The notes beneath the pieces are model-generated. The model saw only the letters and a program-made list of their open reading frames with translations, ran no database searches and was not told the DNA's origin. This document shows, one piece after another, positions 8,507-16,462 of a DNA stretch of 64,000 bases (within the stretch, counting starts at the first letter, position 1; every line of letters starts with the position of its first letter). Origin of the DNA: Puia sp. Lineage in GTDB: Bacteria > Bacteroidota > Bacteroidia > Chitinophagales > Chitinophagaceae. A program made the translations under genes and the position numbers. The stretch lies in NCBI GenBank assembly GCA_031292515.1, contig JARLGZ010000083.1, positions 1 to 64,000 of the forward strand. The letters are read 5' to 3'.

Positions 8507-9163
8507 TCAAGGGTTCATCTGGTAAAGCTGTCTCAGCGTCTGCACATCGTTTTGTTCCGCCGCCCGCTGGACCGATAGCAACTGCGCCCGGTCGTTGAAG
8601 GCCTGGATAAAAGTGACCTGCTCCCGTGATTCGCCATAAAGCCGGTCGATGGCCGAGAGCCGCTCGTCGTCGCTCATCCGGAAGGTATCCGGCGTCAGCA
8701 GATCCAGCAGGTCGCCGAGGTTGGCAGCATTGCGCGTGAGCAGCGTGCTATACACATTCCCGAAATAGCCGAGTTCGCCGGCGCTGAAATGCGGGTCCTG
8801 TTTGAACCGGGCCAGCGTTATCCGATAAGCCGACAGGATCTGCGCCTCGTTGTTGAGGATATCCGTGACACGGTGATCGTTCCGGATCGTCGGGTTGATG
8901 GCCAGCATCGCGTCAAGGAAGGCCTGGTGCAGCGAGAAGTTGCCATGCGCGATATCCCGGATGCTCGTATAACCGGCGTCGAGGATCGCATAGCTCTTGT
9001 AGAGATCTCCGAGGATATTCTTCAGCTGCGCCAGCTTCTGGATATCCAGGAGCAGCTGCTGCATTTCGAAGGACTGCGCCCGGCTTTGACAGGGCGCCAG
9101 TGTCATCCCCAGTGAGAGCGAGCCCCCGAGCAGCAACCCAAAGAGGCCCTTCGACATCCGCAT
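8507..9163 (-). CDS. Exported TraI-like conjugation protein, copy A
   Basis: This predicted secreted helical protein belongs to the tra operon. The ORF reaches 9427, but the ATG at 9163 (or 9157) begins a signal peptide (MRMSKGLFGLLLGGSLSLGM, cleaved near SRAQ), giving about 218 aa. The mature part contains LAQLKNILGDLYKSYAIL and ends with MSDDERLSAIDRLYGE, then VQRAAEQNDVQTLRQL. The MSDxxR and QRxxEQN pattern recurs in the neighbouring 212-aa protein and in the TraI part of the traG fusion. All three look like VirB5/TraI-type periplasmic channel proteins. Database entries for similar genes may carry a misleading TerB-like name. The stretch upstream of the chosen start holds four 18-bp repeats. 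Confidence 0.75.
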   Translation of the reverse strand: MRMSKGLFGLLLGGSLSLGMTLAPCQSRAQSFEMQQLLLDIQKLAQLKNILGDLYKSYAILDAGYTSIRDIAHGNFSLHQAFLDAMLAINPTIRNDHRVTDILNNEAQILSAYRITLARFKQDPHFSAGELGYFGNVYSTLLTRNAANLGDLLDLLTPDTFRMSDDERLSAIDRLYGESREQVTFIQAFNDRAQLLSVQRAAEQNDVQTLRQLYQMNP

Positions 9164-9176
9164 CGGACAATTCGAA

Positions 9177-9248
9177 GCGAGATAATAGCTTCTTCGCAAC
9201 GAATACTTCTTTTGAAGATGATATTTCTTACGCAGCCCATATCCTTTT
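9177..9248. repeat. Four tandem 18-bp units upstream of the TraI-like gene
   Basis: Units at 9177-9194, 9195-9212, 9213-9230 and 9231-9248 share an ATA-(N)-CTTCTT core. They lie just before the chosen start at 9163. In the extended frame they would encode a hexapeptide repeat of the form Lys/Arg-Lys-Tyr-X-Leu-X. No other function is visible. Confidence 0.8.
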
Positions 9249-9446
9249 CGACTCTCGACATTCATCAGCGGCTGGTATTTTACCGACAGGTGTGCTGTTT
9301 TTTGCATAAAAGTTTTTTTTGAGTGAACAGATATTTGCTGAAAGACATTTTGAATGATTTGAGTCCATTGTTGACCGCTCCATTCCGGGTCAGCGAATTC
9401 ACCGGAGGAGATAGTAGTTGGTTTCACGGCTACGCATCTGTAATCG

Positions 9447-10085
9447 CTAATACCCCCTCAGGTTCCTCATCGTCTCTATTTCGTTCTGTTCCGCGGCCCG
9501 CTGCCAGCACAGCCATTGAACCTGCGCGATCCAGGACTGTGTAAAGACGTATTTACCCTGCATGTCTTTGTAGATCCGGTCGATCCGCCGGATCCGCTGG
9601 TCGTCGCTCATCGTCAGCTCGTAGTCGGTGAGGATCGCCGTGAGTTCGTCGAGGTCTTTGCCGATCTCCTTTGACAGATTCGTATAGACATCGTCAAAAT
9701 AGCCCTGCTCCGCTGTCGTCAGCATCCCGCTCTCCTCAAAACGCTGCCGTGCCTGGCGGAAGGCATCTGCGATCGCGGCCTGGTAGGCCAGGATCTCGTC
9801 TACCGGCGTGGACCGGGTGACGGCGGGGTTGACCGTCTGCTGGCTTGCGAAAAAAGCCCGGTGCAAGTCTTGTTCGTTGCCGGTGATGGTCCCGATCAGC
9901 TCCAGCCCCTGGCTGACCAGTGAATTACCCTTCGCCAGGTCCGAAGCAAAGGCCTGGAAGGCGGCGATCTGCTCGGCATAATAGCGCAGCTCCGTCTTCT
10001 TCTGTTCGAACCATTCGGCGAATGTCTGGGCGCCGCAGGATCCCGCGGAGAGCAGCAGGGTGGAGAAAAGCAATATCTTTTTCAT
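9447..10085 (-). CDS. Exported TraI-like conjugation protein, copy B
   Basis: This 212-aa protein has a signal peptide (MKKILLFSTLLLSAGSCGAQ) that could also be read as a lipoprotein signal (AGSC). The mature part is all helical: EWFEQKKTELRYYAEQIAAF, then LTTAEQGYFDDVYTNLSKEI, then MSDDQRIRRIDRIYKDMQ and QRAAEQNEIETMRNL at the end. It is clearly paralogous to the protein encoded at 8507-9163 and to the TraI part of the traG fusion. Its start overlaps the fusion's stop by 4 bp, so it is translationally coupled. The most likely role is a VirB5-like periplasmic or pilus-associated component. This is inferred from the family pattern and position. Confidence 0.75.
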   Translation of the reverse strand: MKKILLFSTLLLSAGSCGAQTFAEWFEQKKTELRYYAEQIAAFQAFASDLAKGNSLVSQGLELIGTITGNEQDLHRAFFASQQTVNPAVTRSTPVDEILAYQAAIADAFRQARQRFEESGMLTTAEQGYFDDVYTNLSKEIGKDLDELTAILTDYELTMSDDQRIRRIDRIYKDMQGKYVFTQSWIAQVQWLCWQRAAEQNEIETMRNLRGY

Positions 10086-13000
10086 AGTCCATACAATTGT
10101 TTCACCGACGCGGCGTCGTTCTGTTCCATCCCGCGCTGGAGGCTGAGCTGGATATTCTGCCGGCTATACTGTTGCAGGTCGTCATAGTTCTGCTGCATAT
10201 GCTGCTCCGCCTGGCCGATCAACGCCATCCGCTGCTCATCGCTCATCTGCGTGACGAAGGAGCTGACCACCGCCATCGCATCCTGGCTATTCTTCAGGCT
10301 CTGCGCCACGATGCCGCTATAGATCTTGTATTGTGTCTCCAACTCGGCGACGCTGAAATTCCGGTCCTGCTTCGCCAGCGAATAGGCGGTCTGCGATCCC
10401 GATACGATCTTCGCCTGCAATTGTACCAGCTGCGTGAGCCGGTCATAGCCCGCGATCACATTCTTCACCGTCCACAGCTCGTTATAATATTCCGCATAGA
10501 GATCCCGCAAATTCCCCAGCCAGTTCGAGATGTCCGTCAGCCTCATTTCAGATAAAGTATTCTCCAGTTGCTGTTGCGCATCCTGTAAGACGATCGTCTG
10601 GGTCTGCAGCCGCTGGACTTCGAGGTCGGCTGCCTGGATGGCCTTCTTGACGATGGTCGTGACGATGCCTACGACCGGGATCTGCGCGCGGACAGGTTGC
10701 AGGGGCGCAAACACAGTAAGGATCATCAGCACCACCGGCACCAGTATCGCCGGCGCCATCAGCTTCACCGCAGCTACCACCTCTTTCGTCGCGGCTGGCA
10801 TCGGGGAATCCAGCAGCGCCCGGATCCCTTTCCGGACATCTCCCCCGTGATTTCGGATCGACTCGAGTACCCGCATCTTCTCGGCTTGATTCGTTGTATA
10901 AACGAGGTATTCTTCCCGGGACACCTCCAACCGGTATACCCTCGAATAGGCAGAGCCCAGGCTGATCCAGCAGTCCTTATACTGCCGGCCGGGTTCCGGC
11001 GCCTTGTTGAGGCTCAGCACTTCGGCCTTTTGTTTTTCGGTGAGGCCGAGCAGTTCCTGGACGGTGTCGAATTTGTTCTGGAATTTGCTTTGGTCCAGCA
11101 GGACTTTGCAGTCGGAGTTGTTGAGGATGGCCTGTTTGATGATCGTCGAGCTGACGATGTCTTCGATCTCCTGCGTCACCACGGCCGCCTTTGCATGGAA
11201 CTTCCGCACCGTCTTAAACAGGTATTGGATATATTCCGCCATGCCTTCGCGGGCGATGGCCTTCCACGCTTCTTCGATGATGATAAACTTGCGGACGCCG
11301 GGCAGCTTGCGCATCTTGGCGAGGAAGGCGGCCATGATCACCAGCGTGACGACGGGAAACAGGATCGGGTGGTCTTTGATATTGTCCAGCTCGAAGACGA
11401 TAAAACGTTCGTGCAGCAGGTCGAGGTTCTCTCGCGCATTGAGCAGGTAGTCGAACTCCCCGCCTTTATAGTAGGGGCGCAACACATAGAGGAAGTTGGC
11501 GTGGTCGAAATCCTTGTCCTTCACCTGGTCGGAGCGCAGTCTCACGGTAAAATCCCTCCGCAGGAATTCGTAGAAGCTGTCGAAACAGGGGAAAAGTTCG
11601 GGGTAGGCCGCCAGGTGTTCATAATATAGCTGCAGGGCGATCGACAGTGCGACGTATTCGGAGCGGTTATAGGTCTCGTCGCTTTTCTTCCAGAGCGCGA
11701 GCAGGAGGGTCTTGAGGTTTTCCTTCTTTTCGGTGTCGAGTATTTCGCCCTCCGGGAGGAAGAAGGGATTAAACGTGATAGGATGGCTTTCTTCGTAGGT
11801 GAAGTAATATCCTTTGTGCAGCATACACTGGACCTGGTAGGAATGGCCTACGTCTACGATCAGCACATGCGTCCCCTGTTCATAGTAGGAGCGTGCCAGG
11901 TGGTTCATAAAGAAAGACTTGCCGCCCCCTGATCCCGAGAGGATGAAGAGATTGCCATTCTGCAGCGGCTGCCCCGTCCCGGGGTCGATCTCTAAATTGA
12001 CATGCAGGGGACGCCCCATTTGCCGGTCACCCAGTCGCACGCCATTCAAGCGGACGCCGTTCAACTGGATGCTATTCGATTGGGCGCCACTCATCGGGAC
12101 TGCGTTCAGCCGGACGCCACCCGGGCTCACGGAATCGCGGGTATGGCTCTCGTAGTTGAGAAAGCAGCAGGCCTGTTCCGCGAAGCAGTCGAAACATTCT
12201 ACCAGCGGGAACCCTCCCTCCATCCCCGGGATGCCGCCCCACCAGATCGGCGCCGCGCCCATCGTCTCCTCCCGGGGGGTGGCGTCGAGCCGCGAGATCC
12301 CGGCGGACAGCCCGTTCCGCAGGTCTTTTAGTCGTTCGCGATCCTCCGTCCAGGCAAGGATATTGAAATGCGCCTTCACCGGCAGCCGTTGTTGGCTGAC
12401 CGCCTCCTGGAGAAAGGCCTCCGCCGCCTCCATCGACACGGCATTCTCCCGCGAATGCCTCGAGAGCGAGCGAAAGCGGAGCCGCTTGCGTTCGAAACCC
12501 TTCAGTGTCTCGGCGGGGTCTTCGACCAGGATATATTGGTTATACAGGTGGTTGCAGGGCAGCAGCGAACCGATATTAGCAGCAAAGCCCAGCGAGAAAG
12601 CCGTCCGTTCTGTGGAATAGGGGGCATAGGCGGAACTCGCTCCGCAGGTTGCCGGCAGGTTCAGCGCATCCGCCAGCGTGTAGAGGATCGCGTGAGCGGG
12701 GCCCACGCGAATGCCCTCTCCAAAATGAATATTGTTTGCTTCCAAACTCTTCCTTCCCGGGACTTCTTCCCCAAAATAAATGTCTCCTGCCACGGGAGCC
12801 GTCTCTCTCAGCGAGCAATATTGCTCCACCACGCCGATCCGGTCGGGGCTGCTGGCGATCTCATCCGCGCCGAGCCGGCGAAGGCTGATAAAGCCGCTGT
12901 CTTCCAGGATCCGGACAAACTGGCCGGCGCTGGCGACAAAATCTTTGAAGACACGGTCACCGAGTGTCTCCGCCGGAGCCAGGGTCTTGCGGAACAAGTC

Positions 13001-13375
13001 GGGAAACAGGCCGCCGGAAGATTGCTGTCCGGCAGACCGCTTCGTCAGGTAGAGAAAGGCGTGGTGGTCCAGCCAGGGGCGCTCATGGAAGAAGCGTTCG
13101 CTGCTGACGGAAAGAAAGCTCTTTGTGTCTCCTGTAAAATCCGCCTTCCAGCTCTTCTCCAGGAACCAGTCCTGTTTGTGGACGATGGTGTGGGGAGGCA
13201 GCACGCGCAGCGCCTTCACCCATGCTTCGTGCAGGGCTTGGTATTCCGCGGCAGAGAGGGTAAAGATCTCCGGGAGCGTCAGCGCATAGCCGAGGGTCAT
13301 ATCGCCCTGCCCGGAGAGCAGGCAGTCGTGTTCGAGCCGGAGGCATCGCAGCAGGTCAAGCATATTTTTTTGCAT
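10082..13375 (-). CDS. traG: TraG-TraI fusion: VirB4-type conjugation ATPase with C-terminal TraI domain
   Basis: The first 850 or so residues are TraG, the VirB4-type ATPase that powers the mating channel. It has Walker A GSGGGKS near residue 480 and Walker B KFIIIEEAW near 695. The remainder (about 859-1097) is a complete TraI: Met859 begins MPAATKEVVAAVKLMAPAI, followed by a hydrophobic segment ending PVRAQIP and the TraI core (VQRLQTQTIVLQDAQQQLEN, QMSDEQRMALIGQAEQ, final QLYGL). In related elements traG and traI are separate genes, so the stop between them is missing here. Translation could also restart at the ATG ending at 10801. A linker near residues 416-445 carries a pentapeptide repeat (GVRLN type). 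Total length of 1097 aa compares with about 830-860 for TraG alone. Confidence 0.9.
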   Translation of the reverse strand: MQKNMLDLLRCLRLEHDCLLSGQGDMTLGYALTLPEIFTLSAAEYQALHEAWVKALRVLPPHTIVHKQDWFLEKSWKADFTGDTKSFLSVSSERFFHERPWLDHHAFLYLTKRSAGQQSSGGLFPDLFRKTLAPAETLGDRVFKDFVASAGQFVRILEDSGFISLRRLGADEIASSPDRIGVVEQYCSLRETAPVAGDIYFGEEVPGRKSLEANNIHFGEGIRVGPAHAILYTLADALNLPATCGASSAYAPYSTERTAFSLGFAANIGSLLPCNHLYNQYILVEDPAETLKGFERKRLRFRSLSRHSRENAVSMEAAEAFLQEAVSQQRLPVKAHFNILAWTEDRERLKDLRNGLSAGISRLDATPREETMGAAPIWWGGIPGMEGGFPLVECFDCFAEQACCFLNYESHTRDSVSPGGVRLNAVPMSGAQSNSIQLNGVRLNGVRLGDRQMGRPLHVNLEIDPGTGQPLQNGNLFILSGSGGGKSFFMNHLARSYYEQGTHVLIVDVGHSYQVQCMLHKGYYFTYEESHPITFNPFFLPEGEILDTEKKENLKTLLLALWKKSDETYNRSEYVALSIALQLYYEHLAAYPELFPCFDSFYEFLRRDFTVRLRSDQVKDKDFDHANFLYVLRPYYKGGEFDYLLNARENLDLLHERFIVFELDNIKDHPILFPVVTLVIMAAFLAKMRKLPGVRKFIIIEEAWKAIAREGMAEYIQYLFKTVRKFHAKAAVVTQEIEDIVSSTIIKQAILNNSDCKVLLDQSKFQNKFDTVQELLGLTEKQKAEVLSLNKAPEPGRQYKDCWISLGSAYSRVYRLEVSREEYLVYTTNQAEKMRVLESIRNHGGDVRKGIRALLDSPMPAATKEVVAAVKLMAPAILVPVVLMILTVFAPLQPVRAQIPVVGIVTTIVKKAIQAADLEVQRLQTQTIVLQDAQQQLENTLSEMRLTDISNWLGNLRDLYAEYYNELWTVKNVIAGYDRLTQLVQLQAKIVSGSQTAYSLAKQDRNFSVAELETQYKIYSGIVAQSLKNSQDAMAVVSSFVTQMSDEQRMALIGQAEQHMQQNYDDLQQYSRQNIQLSLQRGMEQNDAASVKQLYGL
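12039..12128. repeat. Six tandem 15-bp units inside traG
   Basis: Units start every 15 bp from 12039 to 12114, with consensus ACGCCATTCAACCGG. They encode a pentapeptide repeat (Gly-Val-Arg-Leu-Asn and variants) in a linker ahead of the Walker A motif. The region is not conserved in typical TraG proteins, and the insertion keeps the frame. Confidence 0.88.
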
Positions 13376-13529
13376 ACCGTTATTATTAAAGATTTAGATT
13401 AAAAGTTTAAAGGGGTGAAAGATCTCTTCCATCCGCCATTGATCGATCGGCTTCCTGCTCGCGGGAGAACTTGCCATTCCCAAAAGTCTGAGTCGATCTA
13501 ATAGAACCGATCTTTGGCCAATCCGTCTG

Positions 13530-13853
13530 TCAGCTTCCGCTTCCGAAATAGTAGGCCCTCCGATCATAGACCTTTATCACCCGCGGCAGCCGGCGGCTGG
13601 CCATCCTCTTCGCCCAACCGTGTTCTCCATATTTTTTGCTGTGGCGCTGGATGAGCAGATAGAGCGATCCGCCGGCAGGCAGTATGATGACGACACAGGT
13701 CGTCGAGGATACGCCGCCGATATGCAGGAGCGTAAACAGGATCAGCAGGACGACAAAGCCGAGACCCAGGTAGAGGATGTACTGGGCCTTGATCCCTTTA
13801 AATTCCAGCGGGCGGTTAAGACCCTTGTTGAGGTGATAGATCTTCGTTTCCAT
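13530..13853 (-). CDS. traF: Conjugative transposon protein TraF (DUF4133, VirB3-like)
   Basis: This small 107-aa inner-membrane protein starts METKIYHLNKGLNRPLEFKG, the signature start of DUF4133/TraF. Two adjacent membrane segments follow (about residues 27-45 and 50-68), then a basic tail with the conserved end RRLPRVIKVYDRRAYYF. In the VirB scheme it corresponds to VirB3, which works directly with the VirB4 ATPase. Accordingly it sits one gene upstream of traG. The 154-bp gap to traG holds no other ORF. The assignment is firm. Confidence 0.93.
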   Translation of the reverse strand: METKIYHLNKGLNRPLEFKGIKAQYILYLGLGFVVLLILFTLLHIGGVSSTTCVVIILPAGGSLYLLIQRHSKKYGEHGWAKRMASRRLPRVIKVYDRRAYYFGSGS

Positions 13854-13935
13854 TGGATGATTTAATTTTCTTTTTTTGCCGGTGATGGTCGGCCGCTTAT
13901 TCCGGTTTTGAGATGGTTTCGATCCCGGGATCCGC

Positions 13936-14280
13936 CTACAACCCGAAGAAAGACCGGAGTACCGAAGACACGATCACGAGGAATAGACAACCGCCGAGCC
14001 AGGCTGCGGCATACTTCGTGGACTCGCTATGTCCATGGAGTACCCGGTCGAATACTTTGAGTGCTCCGATGATCCCCATGATGGCGCCGATGGCGTACAT
14101 CAGGTTTGTGGCTGCGTCGAAATAGCCGCGGATCGTGGTGTTGGCCTGGTTGATGCCGGCATTTCCGTCGGCCGTCTGGGCCAGTGCGCGAAAGACCGTG
14201 AACATTGCGGCCGTGGCCAGGAGGGTATGGAGTCTCAGGGCGCGAATCTTTAGAGCGGATAGATGAAATTTCTTTTGCAT
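13936..14280 (-). CDS. traE: Conjugative transposon protein TraE (DUF4134, VirB2-like)
   Basis: This 114-aa exported pilin-like protein has a basic N-terminus and signal segment (LHTLLATAAMFTVFRALAQ). It is followed by the conserved DUF4134 region DGNAGINQANTTIRGYFDAA and two hydrophobic helices (NLMYAIGAIMGIIGALKVF and AAAWLGGCLFLVIVSSVLRS). This layout fits TraE, the VirB2-like subunit of the Bacteroidota channel. It begins the recognisable tra series and is followed by traF after an 82-bp gap. The start at 14280 is the only reasonable one. Confidence 0.92.
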   Translation of the reverse strand: MQKKFHLSALKIRALRLHTLLATAAMFTVFRALAQTADGNAGINQANTTIRGYFDAATNLMYAIGAIMGIIGALKVFDRVLHGHSESTKYAAAWLGGCLFLVIVSSVLRSFFGL

Positions 14281-14298
14281 GGCTTTAGATTTTTTTCG

Positions 14299-14670
14299 TT
14301 AGTGTGTTTCTTTTCCGGGGACCGTTTTTTCAGACGGGCTTTTTTCGGGTGCGGCTTTGGCTTTTTCGCCTGGTGTCGGCGTGGGCTGTTCAACAGCTTC
14401 GTTGGCGGGCTGTGAAGGAGCCTCCGTCTTTTTGTCTTTTTCGGGGTTTGTGTTTTGAGTTTCCCCGGATTTTACTTCTCCTGATCTTGCGGCCTCTGCC
14501 TGTTCGGTGATCCTGTCCCGGCGAAGCATTTCCCCCGGGCTAAAAGCGACCCCGTCCATTCGCTCCAGCAATTTTTCGGCTTTCAGCAGGAACCAGACGC
14601 AGAGATAGTAGCAGGCTGTTGCGACCCCTATAAAAATCAGGAAGAGTGTCCAGCGATAGGAGTGTATCAT
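14299..14670 (-). CDS. Small membrane protein with Pro/Glu/Lys-rich tail, unknown function
   Basis: I choose the ATG at 14670 (MIHSYRWTLFLIFIGVATAC), giving 123 aa; the frame is open to 14802. One membrane segment (about residues 6-28) precedes a short amphipathic part (LLKAEKLLERMDGVAFSPGE). A long low-complexity hydrophilic tail rich in Pro, Glu, Lys and Thr follows (EKDKKTEAPSQPANEAVEQP). It ends 18 bp before traE on the same strand, so it probably belongs to the conjugation operon. The position is where traD or related genes lie in other elements, but the sequence does not allow a name. Confidence 0.6.
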   Translation of the reverse strand: MIHSYRWTLFLIFIGVATACYYLCVWFLLKAEKLLERMDGVAFSPGEMLRRDRITEQAEAARSGEVKSGETQNTNPEKDKKTEAPSQPANEAVEQPTPTPGEKAKAAPEKSPSEKTVPGKETH

Positions 14671-14966
14671 GATTCGATTGATTTTTGTCAATAGATGCCC
14701 GTCCGGCGCCCCAGGCTGGTTCCGGCAGGAATGAAAAAATGCTATTTTGTGAAGGATCCTTCGGGAAACGGGAGAAGTACGAATCGCGCTTTGTGAGGAC
14801 AAATTTACACCAGCCTTTTGCCGGATCCAAATGCCACTCCGCAGAAAGCGCGTATAGGTGCATGGGGAATGCGGAAGCGCAAAAAAAGATAATTAAAAAA
14901 GATGAATAGGACAAAGAGCGTCTTCGGGATCCGGTTGACGCTCCGTGCAGGGGTATGTTCTCTTAT

Positions 14967-16442
14967 TTATACAGGGAATATAAGGTGGTATTGATATCCG
15001 GGAATTGTGTGAGCACGAAATGAGGGCTGGCTATCAGTTGTCGATTGACAGAATTCGTATCCTGTGTGTATGCAAAGTCTGCATTTCCATCGAGCTTTCC
15101 ATTCTTCAAAACGAGTGATATCTGTTCTGCCTTCCTCGAAACACGATAATAGTTCAGGGAAGGTTCGAATAACCAATTCCCATCCCAATACGTATTTGAA
15201 ATTTACGGCCCGGTATAAATTGGCGACAGAAAATACGGCTGCAAAGGCAATCGACAATATATATGTCTTTTGCCAGTACTTGTTTTCTGAAGGAAAAATC
15301 AGGACGACACCCACCGTAAACAGCACTACCAGGTATATTCCGGTTCTCGATTCGGGGAACGGGGTTTTGCATAGCAGGTGCTGTATCCAGCAAGACAGCA
15401 CCGAGAATAGCATCAGTATGAAAGGAATGAATTTCCCATTTATTCTGTGATGCCGATAGATAGTCGTGCATAACCCTATCGAGAGGATCGATGCCGCAGA
15501 TAGGACACAGAGATAGATTGTCCGGAAGATGTACACGGGATATGACTTTCTGTAAAGACTGTCTGTTATCAAAGAGGGGATGCTGCCCGAGAAAAAGCCG
15601 CCGCTTCCCACATAAAATTGTTTACCCTTCTGCAGCAGAGTCAATAGGCCAAGTGTCACCAGCATAAAAATAATATTCACTGCCAATAACGCCTTGTCCT
15701 TTTCCCGGAATCTTTTAAATAGACCGGAGAGAGACTTCCCGGACAGTTGAAAAGACAATATGCCATCCAAAATCAAAAGCGATATATAGTAATTGAATAA
15801 TGTAAAGTTTGCATAGACCGCCAGCATTGCAAAAATATACGACTTTCGGTGTGCCTTTTTATGGGTGCTGTCTTTTTCGTATATATACAGGTGATAGAGG
15901 CTCATCATCATAAGCGATATCGCCAGCCCATAACCCCTTGCTACCGAGAAAAAATCAAGGACGAATGGATTGGTATTGACAATGATAAAAGCTAACAGGA
16001 AAGCTTTTGCGGGAAGGGCATGACGGAGAAATTTAAAGGAGTAATATAAAAACAGGACATGCGCTGCCAGGTTGGGCAATCTTAAGGAAAGTTCGCTATC
16101 CCCGAAAATGGCCGAAGATACCGCCATCATCAAGCTGTTGAGTATATGTGTGTTGGCTGAAAAAAGTCCTGTGATCCGGTTTAGTTCCAGGCTGATAGTC
16201 GTCAGGTTTTCTTTGTGCTGCATGTGTATGATCCGCACGAAAAAAGTCTTGATATTGAGGTACGAGAAACTCTCGTCGATCGTGAAGGAGGTCGTATATG
16301 CTTTGCCAACGGTATATATGATCAGCAGGCAGGCCAGGGCGGCTGTAAGTACATAAATGGCTCTTGGAATAATATTACTCTTTGAGCGATCGGGGAGTGG
16401 TCCTGCCGTAATAGGTCGTGCCGGGATAGGTTGGTCCTGCAT
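14967..16442 (-). CDS. GT-C-like integral membrane glycosyltransferase (ArnT/PMT-like)
   Basis: This polytopic protein (491 aa from the ATG at 16442; the frame is open to 16541) has about eleven hydrophobic segments. The first periplasmic loop holds the acidic motif TIDESFSYL, the position of the catalytic Asp/Glu in GT-C enzymes that take sugars from polyprenyl phosphate. Supporting blocks are DSELSLRLPNLAAHVLFLYY and FLDFFSVARGYGLAISLMMM, the latter typical of ArnT-like proteins. The 16442 start avoids overlap with the upstream gene (21-bp gap) and precedes pentad-like residues QPIPARPITAGPLPD. Acceptor and donor are unknown. It forms a two-gene unit with the next membrane protein. Confidence 0.7.
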   Translation of the reverse strand: MQDQPIPARPITAGPLPDRSKSNIIPRAIYVLTAALACLLIIYTVGKAYTTSFTIDESFSYLNIKTFFVRIIHMQHKENLTTISLELNRITGLFSANTHILNSLMMAVSSAIFGDSELSLRLPNLAAHVLFLYYSFKFLRHALPAKAFLLAFIIVNTNPFVLDFFSVARGYGLAISLMMMSLYHLYIYEKDSTHKKAHRKSYIFAMLAVYANFTLFNYYISLLILDGILSFQLSGKSLSGLFKRFREKDKALLAVNIIFMLVTLGLLTLLQKGKQFYVGSGGFFSGSIPSLITDSLYRKSYPVYIFRTIYLCVLSAASILSIGLCTTIYRHHRINGKFIPFILMLFSVLSCWIQHLLCKTPFPESRTGIYLVVLFTVGVVLIFPSENKYWQKTYILSIAFAAVFSVANLYRAVNFKYVLGWELVIRTFPELLSCFEEGRTDITRFEEWKARWKCRLCIHTGYEFCQSTTDSQPSFRAHTIPGYQYHLIFPV

Positions 16443-16444
16443 AC
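16400..16444. repeat. Three degenerate 15-bp units at a gene start
   Basis: Units at 16400-16414, 16415-16429 and 16430-16444 resemble GTCCTGCCGTAATAG. They encode the QPIPA/RPITA/GPLPD pentads at the extreme N-terminus of the GT-C-like protein. The third unit is poorly conserved. Confidence 0.55.
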
Positions 16445-16462
16445 AGGTACTATGTTTTTTAC

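Noticed and set aside
10697-11629. Long plus-strand frame opposite traG (310 aa)
   Set aside because: It is the complement of the traG ATPase gene. Composition (His, Asp, Gln rich) matches antisense of a GC-biased coding strand, and no family is visible.
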